23,528 nucleotides of DNA. Origin: Candidatus Gerdarchaeota archaeon. Its GTDB lineage: Archaea > Asgardarchaeota > Heimdallarchaeia > JABLTI01. Under the pieces are notes generated by a model. That model had not been told where the DNA came from. It did no database searches and saw only the letters and a list, made by a program, of their open reading frames with translations. The stretch spans positions 1 through 23,528 of the forward strand of contig JAEORJ010000047.1 in assembly GCA_016840945.1 (NCBI GenBank), given 5' to 3'. This document shows positions 14,367 through 22,339 of this stretch, one piece after another (position 1 is the stretch's first letter; the number at the start of each line of letters is the position of its first letter). The position numbers and the translations under genes are program-made.

Positions 14367-15047
14367 ATGTCTAAGAAATTATTCCTTGAACCTCATTTTG
14401 GAGACATTGCTTGGTCTTGTGGCGGATTAGTAGCTAAACACAAAGAGGAATCTTTAATAGTCAATATTTTTCCACCAAGGAGGAAGTATTTCCGATTAAA
14501 ATTACTTGGATTTAAATACCGTCGAAAAAAGAGGGAGGAAAAGAGGTTTCAAGAACTATATAATGTAAAAATCATTTATTTAAAGTTCAAATCAGCTTTA
14601 ATGAGAGGTAGAATTTTAGAAGAATTGTTTGATAAAAAATTAAATGAAATGGAAGAAAAAATGGTTATTGATCTTAAAAATTATATAGCTGATTTAGTAG
14701 AAAAAGAAGGAATAACTGAGATTTACTGCCCAATGGCAATGAGAAATCAAATTGATCATCTTATAGTCAAGAAAGCTGTTTCACAATTATTTCTTGCTAA
14801 TACTGATATATATTATTACGAAGATTTCCCTAATTTCTTACCTGAAGCTAAAAAACTAGCGAGTAGTACTGGTGAAAAAGCAATTGAAATAGATATTTCT
14901 GATGTTCTCGAAGAGAAAATTCAGGCAGTATTAATGTATCATTCATTAGTTGAACCCTATTTTGTATCCCAGGAAAAGCTAATTGAGCTGATCAGAAAGA
15001 CACCATTTGAAGTTTTTTGGATTGATAAAAAAAGCAGAAAATTTTAA
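14367..15047 (+). CDS. PIG-L/LmbE-like protein lacking the catalytic Asp
   Basis: 226 residues. LFLEPHFGDIAWSCGGL (5-21) aligns with the PIG-L deacetylase opening 'LSPHxDDxxLSCGG'. His10 and Asp13 match the zinc ligands, but the position of the first Asp, the general base in MshB-type enzymes, is Gly12. The second zinc His is plausibly His131 in NQIDHLIVKKAV. A highly basic insert (YRRKKREEKR, about 51-60) lies between. The family removes N-acetyl groups from sugars such as GlcNAc-inositol or bacillithiol precursors. With Gly12 this protein may be inactive, altered or a binding protein. It is cytoplasmic, with a weak ribosome site. The same-strand methyltransferase-like gene follows 71 bases later. 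Confidence 0.75.
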   Translation: MSKKLFLEPHFGDIAWSCGGLVAKHKEESLIVNIFPPRRKYFRLKLLGFKYRRKKREEKRFQELYNVKIIYLKFKSALMRGRILEELFDKKLNEMEEKMVIDLKNYIADLVEKEGITEIYCPMAMRNQIDHLIVKKAVSQLFLANTDIYYYEDFPNFLPEAKKLASSTGEKAIEIDISDVLEEKIQAVLMYHSLVEPYFVSQEKLIELIRKTPFEVFWIDKKSRKF

Positions 15048-15118
15048 CTCAATTTTTTCTATAGCAAATAATTAAAAAATAATTATTATATAGGTGAATT
15101 AACTCATAGGGATTTGTT

Positions 15119-16096
15119 ATGGATTACGAATTATTTTTCAAAATTAATTTGATCGTTCTCTATTCAATCTTTACAATCATTAGAATTCATTTTTCTATTA
15201 AAGCTAGAAAAGCAAATAGTCGTTTTAATATACAAGAAAGTAAAATTAGGTTATCTATTTTACAAATATACATTGCTATTACTGTAATACTATTCTTCAT
15301 GTATGTTTTTATTAGTAAATGGTTTGATTGGGGATTAATACCATTCTATCCATTGGCATTAAGATTTGTAGGGTTAGGTCTTGGAATTGGTTCATTAATT
15401 TTCTTTTATATTGTTCACTTTTATTTGGGACGCAACTTTTCTTATACACTTCGTTTACGAGATAATCATACGCTAGTAACAAGCGGTCCTTACAGATTTA
15501 TTAGGCATCCTATGTATAGTGCTTTTATACTGTTTCACACTTCCTTTTTCTTAATAACCCAAAATTGGTTTTTTGGCATTGTTTGGATAGGCGGATTAAT
15601 CATAATATTATTGCTAAGAGTGAACAAAGAAGAGGAAATGCTCATTGAGGTATTTGGTGATAAATATAGTGATTATAAGAAGAGAACTGGTTCCCTATTT
15701 TTCCCTATTTTTAAACTTATGAAGTCCGATCGAAGAAATCATATCATCAATAAAGAATGGAATTATGAAGCTTTAGATACTGCACTTTCATTTGATAAAA
15801 TTGAAAAAAGCATATTGGTTTGGTTAAAGCCACTATTAAATGAATATATTGAAGATGATAAGACTTTAGAAATAATCAAGATAAGTAACCAGGGAGAAAA
15901 AATCTCTATAATAATACAAACTATTGGATTAATTGAAGATCATAATTTCACATTATCAAAGTTTACAGATAACGGACTAGATCTGTTAAAAATCGAAGCT
16001 TCAGGCCAAAAAAATTTTGTTAGACGAATTAAGAATTCTTATGAATCAAATGCGTCTGATTTATCATATTATATTGTTCTATCTTTTGGTCCATAA
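15119..16096 (+). CDS. ICMT/PEMT-like membrane methyltransferase with an extra C-terminal domain
   Basis: 325 residues. Residues 1-200 form the isoprenylcysteine carboxyl-methyltransferase-like fold: membrane helices at about 6-26, 47-66, 80-103, 134-148 and 150-167, with GPYRFIRHPMY (123-133), then NKEEEMLIEVFGDKYSDYKKRTG (169-191), the SAM- and substrate-site signature (RHP...Y, EE, F-G-x-Y-x-x-Y). Members methylate prenyl-Cys carboxyl groups, phospholipids or other small molecules. A soluble tail of about 125 residues (200-325) with no recognised domain follows, unlike plain ICMT. No CAAX-box protein is apparent in this window; the Arf-like GTPase lacks a terminal Cys. AGGGAT lies 6 nt before the ATG. 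It ends 8 bases from the convergent nitroreductase gene. Confidence 0.8.
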   Translation: MDYELFFKINLIVLYSIFTIIRIHFSIKARKANSRFNIQESKIRLSILQIYIAITVILFFMYVFISKWFDWGLIPFYPLALRFVGLGLGIGSLIFFYIVHFYLGRNFSYTLRLRDNHTLVTSGPYRFIRHPMYSAFILFHTSFFLITQNWFFGIVWIGGLIIILLLRVNKEEEMLIEVFGDKYSDYKKRTGSLFFPIFKLMKSDRRNHIINKEWNYEALDTALSFDKIEKSILVWLKPLLNEYIEDDKTLEIIKISNQGEKISIIIQTIGLIEDHNFTLSKFTDNGLDLLKIEASGQKNFVRRIKNSYESNASDLSYYIVLSFGP

Positions 16097-16104
16097 TAAT
16101 GCAA

Positions 16105-16662
16105 TTATTCAAACCAATATGTAACATCTTCAACAGATAATTTTCGTCTATCATTAGGAGCTTCTGCTGCATGACCGATGGTTATCGTTGCTAATAATTG
16201 TGAATTATCAGGCTTAATATAATCATTAACTTGTTTTTCAATATAGAGAATATCACAAATCCATAATGAGCCTAATTTCAATTCGTAAGCTTTCAACAAC
16301 ATATTTTGTATTGCCGCTGAAACTGATTGAATGTCAGGACGACTAGGATGTGGTTCTTTAAAGTAATCAGTACAATATATAGCAATTACAACTGGCGCTT
16401 GTTCCATTATATTAAAACTATATTTCGCATAAGGATGAACATAAGGTTTATCAATTATTTTATCAAATTCTTCTGAACAATATTTAGTGAACTTCTCTTT
16501 TGATTTGCCTGTATAAACATAGAACCGCCACATTTGACCGTTTTTAGCTGAAGGTGCCTTATTACCTGCATCTAATATAGCCCAAATTTGTTCTTTTGTT
16601 ACTGGTTCAGAGGTATATTTCCTAATAGAACGTCTATTAGTAATAATATCATATAAATTCAT
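16105..16662 (-). CDS. Nitroreductase-family FMN oxidoreductase
   Basis: 185 residues from the chosen ATG. NRRSIRKYTSEPV near the N terminus is the phosphate-contacting FMN motif of the family. APSAKNGQMWRFYVYTG matches 'APSxxNxQPWxFxVV'. Later VSAAIQNMLLKAYELKLGSLWICDI and ATITIGHAAEAP complete the fold. These are dimeric, flavin-dependent reductases of quinones, nitro compounds or cofactors; the exact substrate is unknown. The ATG at 16662 has AGGA about 10 nt upstream and removes three residues from the alternative TTG at 16671. It is divergent from the next gene, with only 75 bases between. Confidence 0.9.
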   Translation of the reverse strand: MNLYDIITNRRSIRKYTSEPVTKEQIWAILDAGNKAPSAKNGQMWRFYVYTGKSKEKFTKYCSEEFDKIIDKPYVHPYAKYSFNIMEQAPVVIAIYCTDYFKEPHPSRPDIQSVSAAIQNMLLKAYELKLGSLWICDILYIEKQVNDYIKPDNSQLLATITIGHAAEAPNDRRKLSVEDVTYWFE

Positions 16663-16737
16663 TACAACCAATTCCTAAATCACAGTATTCCTTCTACTAT
16701 TAGAATTTTTTATTAATCTAGAGACTTAATTTTAGTT

Positions 16738-17088
16738 ATGATACATATTGACAAAGCTATCTTGAAAAAACGGTTAACTGATTATTTTAAAGAACGATTT
16801 CTTGGTAGTCGATCATTGCGTGCTATTAACATAAAAAAAGCAAATCATAAAATAACATCAGTAAGTTATTCATTTGAGATTAAATGTATTTACAAAAAAG
16901 AACCTAATCACATATACTTTCAAATACTATTTTTTAATAAAAATATAATCCAAAATGAGCTAACAAAACATTATCAGAATTTAAAAGAGGAATCTAAAAA
17001 CAAAAAGAATAATCCTAAACCAGTTTATTTAATTGCCAATGATATGGCTTTTAGTTACCCTGCAATTATTTTATTAGAAAAATATTAA
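16738..17088 (+). CDS. Hypothetical small basic protein
   Basis: 116 residues, Lys-rich, with no signal peptide and no transmembrane helix. Predicted helix-strand pattern: an amphipathic N-terminal helix (AILKKRLTDYFKERFLG), strands (HKITSVSYSFEIKCIYK, IYFQILFFNKN), a very polar Lys/Asn stretch (KEESKNKKNNPKP) and a closing hydrophobic strand and helix (VYLIANDMAFSYPAIILLEKY). I do not recognise a family. There is no clear SD; a leaderless transcript is possible. A frame of this length in such AT-rich DNA, with normal composition, is likely real but not certain. Confidence 0.55.
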   Translation: MIHIDKAILKKRLTDYFKERFLGSRSLRAINIKKANHKITSVSYSFEIKCIYKKEPNHIYFQILFFNKNIIQNELTKHYQNLKEESKNKKNNPKPVYLIANDMAFSYPAIILLEKY

Positions 17089-17216
17089 CTGAAGTCTTTG
17101 GTTTTTATATGAAAATAAAAAAAACTAATCGCAATAATATTTTTATTTTATAACAAGAATAACAATATCATTTCTGGGGTAGAGAGCTTAAAATTTGGCC
17201 TTTATTTACTTCGTTT

Positions 17217-17558
17217 TTGACAGTGACCATCTTAATTGGAACAATAATTTTTCATCATAATGGTTTTGTTTTTTCTGGTTTAATAGCATTTTCTGCTTTC
17301 AAACCTAATGCTTTCTATGCAATCTTTAATTATTTAACTAAATGGTATATAGCTTCTCCTATACAGATTTTTATTAGTTCAAGTATATTGCTGTTTTTCA
17401 TCGAGCTATTAATTAAAACCTACAGAATTTCTAAAAGGATTACTTTTATTGAAAAAGCAGATTCTACTAAATTGAAAAAAGAGCTTGATGCTTCTGAAAC
17501 ATCAAAAGAATCAACAACTTTAAGCACATCAATAACAGATAATAATGAATCTGATTAA
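17217..17558 (+). CDS. Small two-helix membrane protein, start uncertain
   Basis: 113 residues from a TTG, with two hydrophobic segments (about 1-30 and 48-66), then a basic stretch (KTYRISKRI) and a polar Ser/Thr/Glu tail of about 45 residues. The frame is open upstream to 17163 and those codons read GRELKIWPLFTSF, which extends the first helix naturally. The protein therefore probably starts earlier, with a non-ATG codon such as ATT at 17193. No family is recognised. It has its own short intergenic regions on both sides, so no operon is evident. Confidence 0.5.
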   Translation: MTVTILIGTIIFHHNGFVFSGLIAFSAFKPNAFYAIFNYLTKWYIASPIQIFISSSILLFFIELLIKTYRISKRITFIEKADSTKLKKELDASETSKESTTLSTSITDNNESD

Positions 17559-17607
17559 TAGTGAATTAAAAGTAAATTTTTTTGATATCTTTTTTATAAA
17601 TGGTTTA

Positions 17608-17623
17608 CCCTTTTAACAAAGGG
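17608..17623 (+). promoter_or_regulatory. Short inverted repeat upstream of the zinc-ribbon membrane protein gene
   Basis: CCCTTT (17608-17613) and AAAGGG (17618-17623) form a 6-bp inverted repeat with a 4-base spacer. It is followed directly by GGGAG-AATT-ATG and an 11-codon frame (17630-17665). It could be an operator or a leader hairpin. Confidence 0.25.
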
Positions 17624-17740
17624 AGAATTATGAGGTTAAAAGTCGTAAATAATAACGATAATTAATAATTTTTCACCTTTTTGTTATTTTAAAAAAGTTT
17701 AAAGTTCACTGAAATAGTCATATTGTCGGAGCAAATAGCA

Positions 17741-18454
17741 ATGCAATTCAAAAATCTGTTTAATAAGCAAAAAGCTTTTACAATTCTTTCATTTTGGTTA
17801 TTATTGATAACAATAGTGGTTATTTCAACCACCCCAACTAAAGGCGAAATGTCAGCATATATGAGTTCTGATGAATTGAAATTCTTTGAAGTAGAAGATT
17901 TAGAACTAAGTGTTGAATATAATTTTTCAATTTCTTATGATGATTATTTTTATGCTTTTGATTTAGGATTTTTAATATTTCAAAAAAGTAGTTGTGAAAA
18001 TGATAGTTTAGTTATGACCGTTGATGAAATTAATGGAATAGGTTATGAGAGTGCTATTTATACTGCTCCGAAAAATGGCAATTACTATTTTGGTGTTTAT
18101 GTCAAAAATGGTGAAAATGGTCTTATCGATATAGTGGTTAAAGAAAAAAACACTGGTATCGAGAAAGATGTTAATTATCATTTCCCAGACATTGGTTTAG
18201 ATAGCATGTGGTGGATCTGGGTAATAGTTGGTGTTGGTGGAGTATTTACTTTTATCCCTATAATCCTGGTAATAGTTGTTGGTAAAAAAGCTATTGAAAG
18301 ACAAAAAGTCTTAGCTCAAGAAGCACTAGCAAGAGGGGAAGCATTACCAAGAATTGGTAGACATAAAAATAAATGTCCATTCTGTGGTGTAAAATTACCT
18401 GATGAAAGTTTAGTTACTTGTCCTTATTGTAATGCTCCAATTTTAGATGAGTAG
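17741..18454 (+). CDS. Membrane protein with extracellular beta domain and cytoplasmic zinc ribbon
   Basis: 237 residues from the chosen ATG. An N-terminal hydrophobic segment (about 11-30) is an anchor or signal. Then comes an outside beta-rich domain of about 120 residues; GYESAIYTAPKNGNYYFGVYVKNG looks like the end of a jelly-roll such as PPC or GOLD, where '(Y/F)TAPxxGxYYF' is usual. A second membrane helix (WWIWVIVGVGGVFTFIPIILVIVV) leads to a charged linker and a C-terminal zinc ribbon with CPFC and CPYC (Cys212, 215, 227, 230). Outside sensing linked to an inside zinc-bound module is inferred. Start: ATG at 17741 has CGGAG 9 nt upstream; the TTG at 17723 lacks an SD. Confidence 0.75.
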   Translation: MQFKNLFNKQKAFTILSFWLLLITIVVISTTPTKGEMSAYMSSDELKFFEVEDLELSVEYNFSISYDDYFYAFDLGFLIFQKSSCENDSLVMTVDEINGIGYESAIYTAPKNGNYYFGVYVKNGENGLIDIVVKEKNTGIEKDVNYHFPDIGLDSMWWIWVIVGVGGVFTFIPIILVIVVGKKAIERQKVLAQEALARGEALPRIGRHKNKCPFCGVKLPDESLVTCPYCNAPILDE

Positions 18455-18466
18455 TGTTACTCATCT
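18445..18466 (+). terminator. 9-bp hairpin overlapping the stop codon
   Basis: AGATGAGTA (18445-18453) pairs with TACTCATCT (18458-18466) around a 4-nt loop. The TAG stop of the zinc-ribbon membrane protein (18452-18454) spans stem and loop. A T-rich but broken tract follows. Confidence 0.5.
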
Positions 18467-18570
18467 TACTTTATTCTTTGTGTTCTTTTACCAACAATAT
18501 TTATTTTGGTAAATTAATCAATGATTAATTGGTTGTAAGATTATAACTTAAGAATTTCTGAGGGTATTTT

Positions 18571-19764
18571 ATGAAAGATACAATAAAGAAAATAGTCATG
18601 GATAAGAAAGATGAAATAATTCAATTTACAAAATCATTAATTCAAATACCATCGATTACAGGTGATGAAGAACAAATAATCGATTACTTGGTTAAAGACA
18701 TTTCAAAATATCCTGTGGAAAAATATTTTGTTGATGAGATGGGTAATTTAATAATTAAAATTGGTTCAGGTAAGAAGATATTAGCAATCGATGGTCATGT
18801 AGATACTGTTCTATTTGGCGAGTTAGAAAAATGGACTTTTCATCCTCTATCAGGAAAAGAACAAAATGGCTTAATTTTCGGACGAGGTTCTTGTGATCAA
18901 AAAGGGGGGCTGGCAACAGCTATTATGGCTGCAAAAATATTGCTAGAAATTGGTGTTCCTGATAATCTTACGTTATATATTGTCGCAAGCATTCAGGAAG
19001 AAACTTATGAAGGGAAAAACTGGCAGTTTATTGTTGATAATTTAAATATAAAACCAGATGCTGTTTTACTAACAGAACCATCAAATTTAGCTATTTGTTT
19101 AGGGCATCGAGGAAGAGTTGATATTAAAATCGAAGTGGAAGGAATCTCAAGTCATGGAGCAGAACCAGATTTAGGTGATAATGCTATCTATAAGATGGTG
19201 TCCATAGTAAAAGATATTGAACAATTACATCAACAATTACCAAAAGACCCTGTTTTTGGTAAAAGTACGATAACTGTTACCGAAATACAATCGCAATCAG
19301 TTTCATTAAACGCAGTTGCTGATAAATGCATAATTCATATTGATAGAAGGTTAGGCTCAAAAGAAACAAAAGATACTGTGATTAATGAATTACTAGCTCT
19401 TCCATCAATTAAGAAATTTAATGCTGAAGTTTATGTTTCTGAATTTGAAGCTAAAAGTTACAAAGGTTTGGATTTCACCGTTCAAAGCTATTATCCAACT
19501 TGGATAATGCAAGAAGATGATACTTTAGTGAAAATTGCTTCAGAGTCTTATTATGAGCAATTTGAAATTAAACCTGAGTTAAAATATTGGCGCTTTTCAA
19601 CAAATGGTATAGCAACAAAAGGATTCAATAATATACCCACCATTGGTTTTGGTCCAGGTGATGAAAAATTAGCTCATACAGTAGATGAAAATATCCCTAT
19701 TGATCACTTGATTACTGCAACAGAATTTTATTTAGCATTCATATTAAAATTCGCTAAAAAATAA
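18571..19764 (+). CDS. M20-family metallopeptidase, YgeY-like
   Basis: 397 residues, M20 peptidase length. Zinc and catalytic residues: His76 and Asp78 in DGHVDTV, Asp109 in SCDQKGG, Glu143/Glu144 in QEETYEG, Glu169 in TEPSN, and His369 in LAHTVDE. SSHGAEPDLGDNAIYKM (193-209) holds the dimerisation-domain His195. GHRGRVDIKIEVEG, WRFSTNG, and NIPTIGFGPGDE match the bacterial YgeY subgroup (about 403 residues) far better than DapE or ArgE. YgeY-type enzymes are dipeptidase or deacylase-like and linked to purine/selenium-dependent catabolism in bacteria, but their substrate is not settled. It is cytoplasmic. SD GAGGGT lies 5 nt before the ATG. Convergent with the next gene. Confidence 0.9.
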   Translation: MKDTIKKIVMDKKDEIIQFTKSLIQIPSITGDEEQIIDYLVKDISKYPVEKYFVDEMGNLIIKIGSGKKILAIDGHVDTVLFGELEKWTFHPLSGKEQNGLIFGRGSCDQKGGLATAIMAAKILLEIGVPDNLTLYIVASIQEETYEGKNWQFIVDNLNIKPDAVLLTEPSNLAICLGHRGRVDIKIEVEGISSHGAEPDLGDNAIYKMVSIVKDIEQLHQQLPKDPVFGKSTITVTEIQSQSVSLNAVADKCIIHIDRRLGSKETKDTVINELLALPSIKKFNAEVYVSEFEAKSYKGLDFTVQSYYPTWIMQEDDTLVKIASESYYEQFEIKPELKYWRFSTNGIATKGFNNIPTIGFGPGDEKLAHTVDENIPIDHLITATEFYLAFILKFAKK

Positions 19765-19767
19765 AAT

Positions 19768-19800
19768 TAAAATGGTTGATTGATGATTACAACCATTTTA
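19768..19800 (-). terminator. 11-bp hairpin between convergent genes
   Basis: TAAAATGGTTG (19768-19778) pairs perfectly with CAACCATTTTA (19790-19800) around an 11-nt loop. It fills the gap between the two convergent stops (19764 and 19801) and has T-rich DNA on both sides, so it may terminate in both directions. Confidence 0.6.
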
Positions 19801-20796
19801 TTATAATGGCCAGAAAGCATACAGTAGCCCTGCCAGAGCGATTACTACTGCAAAAATCAATATAATCACACTAAACTTATCAACTTCAGAAACGATGATT
19901 GATTCATCTTCTTTAATATCAGATCTTATAAGTGATATTTTATGAGCTAATTTTCGCTCTTCCAAACGACCTGAAACAGCAGTTGCTAATAAAGTAGCAA
20001 CAGTCATTATTGAAATAATCATTTGCATATTACCAATAATTGTATCTAAATCATTAATTTGGAAGACAAGATATTCAATTTCTGCTTGCAAATCAAGTAA
20101 TTGTGTTTGAGTTAAATTATATAAATTAGAAGCAGTGTCTAAAGTGTATACAGTATCAATGGCAAATAAAAATGAAAAAGGACTTTGTAAATCTACTGTG
20201 AAATTCGTTTCAAGAAGATCCATAGTAATTTGTGAAAATAATTTTTCTCCTGGGTTACTATACCAATCACCAAATAGAACTTTAATGAAATGATCTACAG
20301 TTGTTTTAATATAAACTGGTTTTTGTTCCCAAGCGATTCTAGGAACACCATACAAATAACCACTTGGTGAAACACCAAATTCAAAGAAAGCGTTTTCTGT
20401 AGCATTAAAATGCATGTGAATTGCAAACGATATTGTTTGATCCATCATAATCGAAATTGAATTTAGGTGAGAGAGGATCATAGCACCATAAGTCATATTG
20501 GTTAATTCGTCAGTTTGATTAGCATAAACTAAATTGCTAAATTCTAAATCCAATCTTTGAGCTTCATTGATTTGTTGCCAAGCCATGGTATATAAAGATG
20601 AATCATGATTGAAGATATAACGCGCTTCATCGGTCACCCAATTATAAGCCATCTGATTATTACTCAAATCTTGTGTTCTATTGTCAAGTCTATCATTTAA
20701 TCCACTGACAAGAAAACTTGGAACAAAAGCACAAGTTGAAATCAATAAAATTGATAATGCTGGTAAAATTCCTAATATTTTGCTTTTTTTTGTCAT
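19801..20796 (-). CDS. Exported three-helix membrane protein, unknown
   Basis: 331 residues. An N-terminal hydrophobic segment (about 8-32, after MTKKSK) is followed by an extracellular, mostly helical domain of about 220 residues with several N-x-(S/T) sequons (NQTDELTNMT, NATEN, NFT). Two membrane helices at about 258-280 and 310-331 flank a charged cytoplasmic loop (SGRLEERKLAHKISLIRSDIKEDES). Just before helix 2 a heptad-like stretch (LLDLQAEIEYLVFQINDLDTIIGN) suggests a coiled coil, as in membrane sensors or scaffolds. No family is recognised. SD GGAG lies 10 nt before the ATG. Divergent from the propeller paralogues, sharing a 178-base promoter region. Confidence 0.75.
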   Translation of the reverse strand: MTKKSKILGILPALSILLISTCAFVPSFLVSGLNDRLDNRTQDLSNNQMAYNWVTDEARYIFNHDSSLYTMAWQQINEAQRLDLEFSNLVYANQTDELTNMTYGAMILSHLNSISIMMDQTISFAIHMHFNATENAFFEFGVSPSGYLYGVPRIAWEQKPVYIKTTVDHFIKVLFGDWYSNPGEKLFSQITMDLLETNFTVDLQSPFSFLFAIDTVYTLDTASNLYNLTQTQLLDLQAEIEYLVFQINDLDTIIGNMQMIISIMTVATLLATAVSGRLEERKLAHKISLIRSDIKEDESIIVSEVDKFSVIILIFAVVIALAGLLYAFWPL

Positions 20797-20884
20797 CTTT
20801 AAAATTCTCCATTAATAATCAAAATTTAACTATAGACTGTTATTGGTTTGCTAGAAAGTTTAATCAGAAATATCCCATAAAATA

Positions 20885-20903
20885 ATTTTGTTTATGACAA
20901 AAT
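20885..20903. promoter_or_regulatory. Inverted repeat in a divergent promoter region
   Basis: ATTTTGT (20885-20891) and ACAAAAT (20897-20903) are perfect 7-bp arms around 5 bases, midway between the divergent genes starting at 20796 and 20975. It could be an operator. AT-richness lowers the weight. Confidence 0.25.
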
Positions 20904-20974
20904 GAAGAATCCTAGAATGCTTTAAATTATAAGTTGAGGCATTTTATATAGAAAAATATATTTGGGGTTAATAA

Positions 20975-22216
20975 ATGGGAAAGCAATTTTACCTTTTTAG
21001 AAATTATTTAGTTTTAACTTTTATTTTTATTTTAATTAGTACAGCTTTTATCAATAAAACTCAAGGGAAAAATAATCAAGAAATCAATGAAGATTTCATT
21101 GAACCCAATAATCTTATACCATTTTTTGCACATGAACCTTTTGCTGTCAAAGATCAATATTTCTTTGAACGTACTATCAAAGATATTGTGCAGATATTTA
21201 CAGATTATGAACAATATCACACAGGAACATATGTTTCAGGTTTTATATCACAACAAAATCATTCCGAAATTATAGGCCTTAAAATTTATGGTGATATTTT
21301 GTTCTCTATTTACAAATACCAAGATTATTACCATGATTATAATTTGGGTTTAGATGTTTATAATATAAGCAATATATATTATCCTAAAGCAATTAATCAT
21401 TTCAATATTACAGATGCATCAACATATAACTACGATCCAAACTATAAGCTATATACTCAATTTCATTTTGATGGTGAATTTATCTATATAAGATATTTAG
21501 ATAAAGATGATAGAGTTTTCAGATTAAGAATAATTGATTTTACTGATATGAATAATCCAGCTGACTTATCGATTATTGAATATCCTGATGCTGATATTGA
21601 TGAATTTGCGGTTATAGATAATTATCTCTATATACGACCTGAAAGTAAAGATATCTTTGACATTTTTAACACAACGAATATAGCTAGCCCAACTAATATC
21701 TCAACTATTGATTTTACTGGTTTTAAGAATATGAAGATTCAAGAAAATTACCTCTATGTGAGTCTTAATGAAGACGTACAAATCTATGATGTTGTTAGCA
21801 ATAAGACAAATCCTGATTTCATCTCGCAGTTTTCATTTTATGATGATGTTCATGAATTAATTTTTGATGAAGATGATAATTGTTTTACTCTAGCAATTTT
21901 ATCATTTGGATTATTCGATTTAAGTAATAAAGCATCACCAATTTTACTTGATAATTACACCTGTACCGAACCGTTTATTGGTACCTATTATTTTGGAGAA
22001 GCTGGAAATTCTAGATTGTATTTAGCTCGTGAATCATCAGAGATGTTTCGAACATTGTTTATTTTTGATTATTCTATACCAACAAATATTACTCTTCTAT
22101 GGCCAGATCCTTTCACCACAACACCTACAGTAAATCTACCTTCTTTTATAGTTATCATAAGCATTTTAGCTATAGCTTTACTTCCAAAGATTATATCAAG
22201 TAAAAAATACACTTAA
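20975..22216 (+). CDS. LVIVD-like beta-propeller surface protein (paralogue 1)
   Basis: 413 residues with a signal peptide or anchor (about 8-27), then a repetitive beta region. Recurring units such as LGLDVYNISNIYYPKAI, FRLRIIDFTDMNNPADLS, DIFDIFNTTNIASPTNIS and VQIYDVVSNKTNPDF match the LVIVD pattern 'L-x-I-x-D-(I/V)-S-x-x-x-x-P', each preceded by a '(Y/L)-(I/L)-Y-I' strand; five or more blades are visible. A C-terminal membrane helix (about 387-406) ends in SSKKYT, so the propeller is held outside the cell. SD GGGGT lies 8 nt before the ATG. The next gene is a tandem paralogue. Function unknown; surface binding or adhesion is inferred. Confidence 0.85.
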   Translation: MGKQFYLFRNYLVLTFIFILISTAFINKTQGKNNQEINEDFIEPNNLIPFFAHEPFAVKDQYFFERTIKDIVQIFTDYEQYHTGTYVSGFISQQNHSEIIGLKIYGDILFSIYKYQDYYHDYNLGLDVYNISNIYYPKAINHFNITDASTYNYDPNYKLYTQFHFDGEFIYIRYLDKDDRVFRLRIIDFTDMNNPADLSIIEYPDADIDEFAVIDNYLYIRPESKDIFDIFNTTNIASPTNISTIDFTGFKNMKIQENYLYVSLNEDVQIYDVVSNKTNPDFISQFSFYDDVHELIFDEDDNCFTLAILSFGLFDLSNKASPILLDNYTCTEPFIGTYYFGEAGNSRLYLARESSEMFRTLFIFDYSIPTNITLLWPDPFTTTPTVNLPSFIVIISILAIALLPKIISSKKYT

Positions 22217-22252
22217 GGATGAAGAAAATTCATCCTCACTTTAATTTTTTTT
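22217..22252 (+). terminator. Hairpin and T-run after propeller paralogue 1
   Basis: GGATGAA (22217-22223) and TTCATCC (22229-22235) form a perfect 7-bp stem with loop GAAAA, starting the base after the TAA stop. A T-run follows at about 22245-22252. Confidence 0.65.
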
Positions 22253-22339
22253 AGCGCCTTATCCTAATATTAAGATTTTAATAAATATATTAAAGCAAAA
22301 AAATCTATATTATATTTAATAATCATTGAAGGGAATTAT

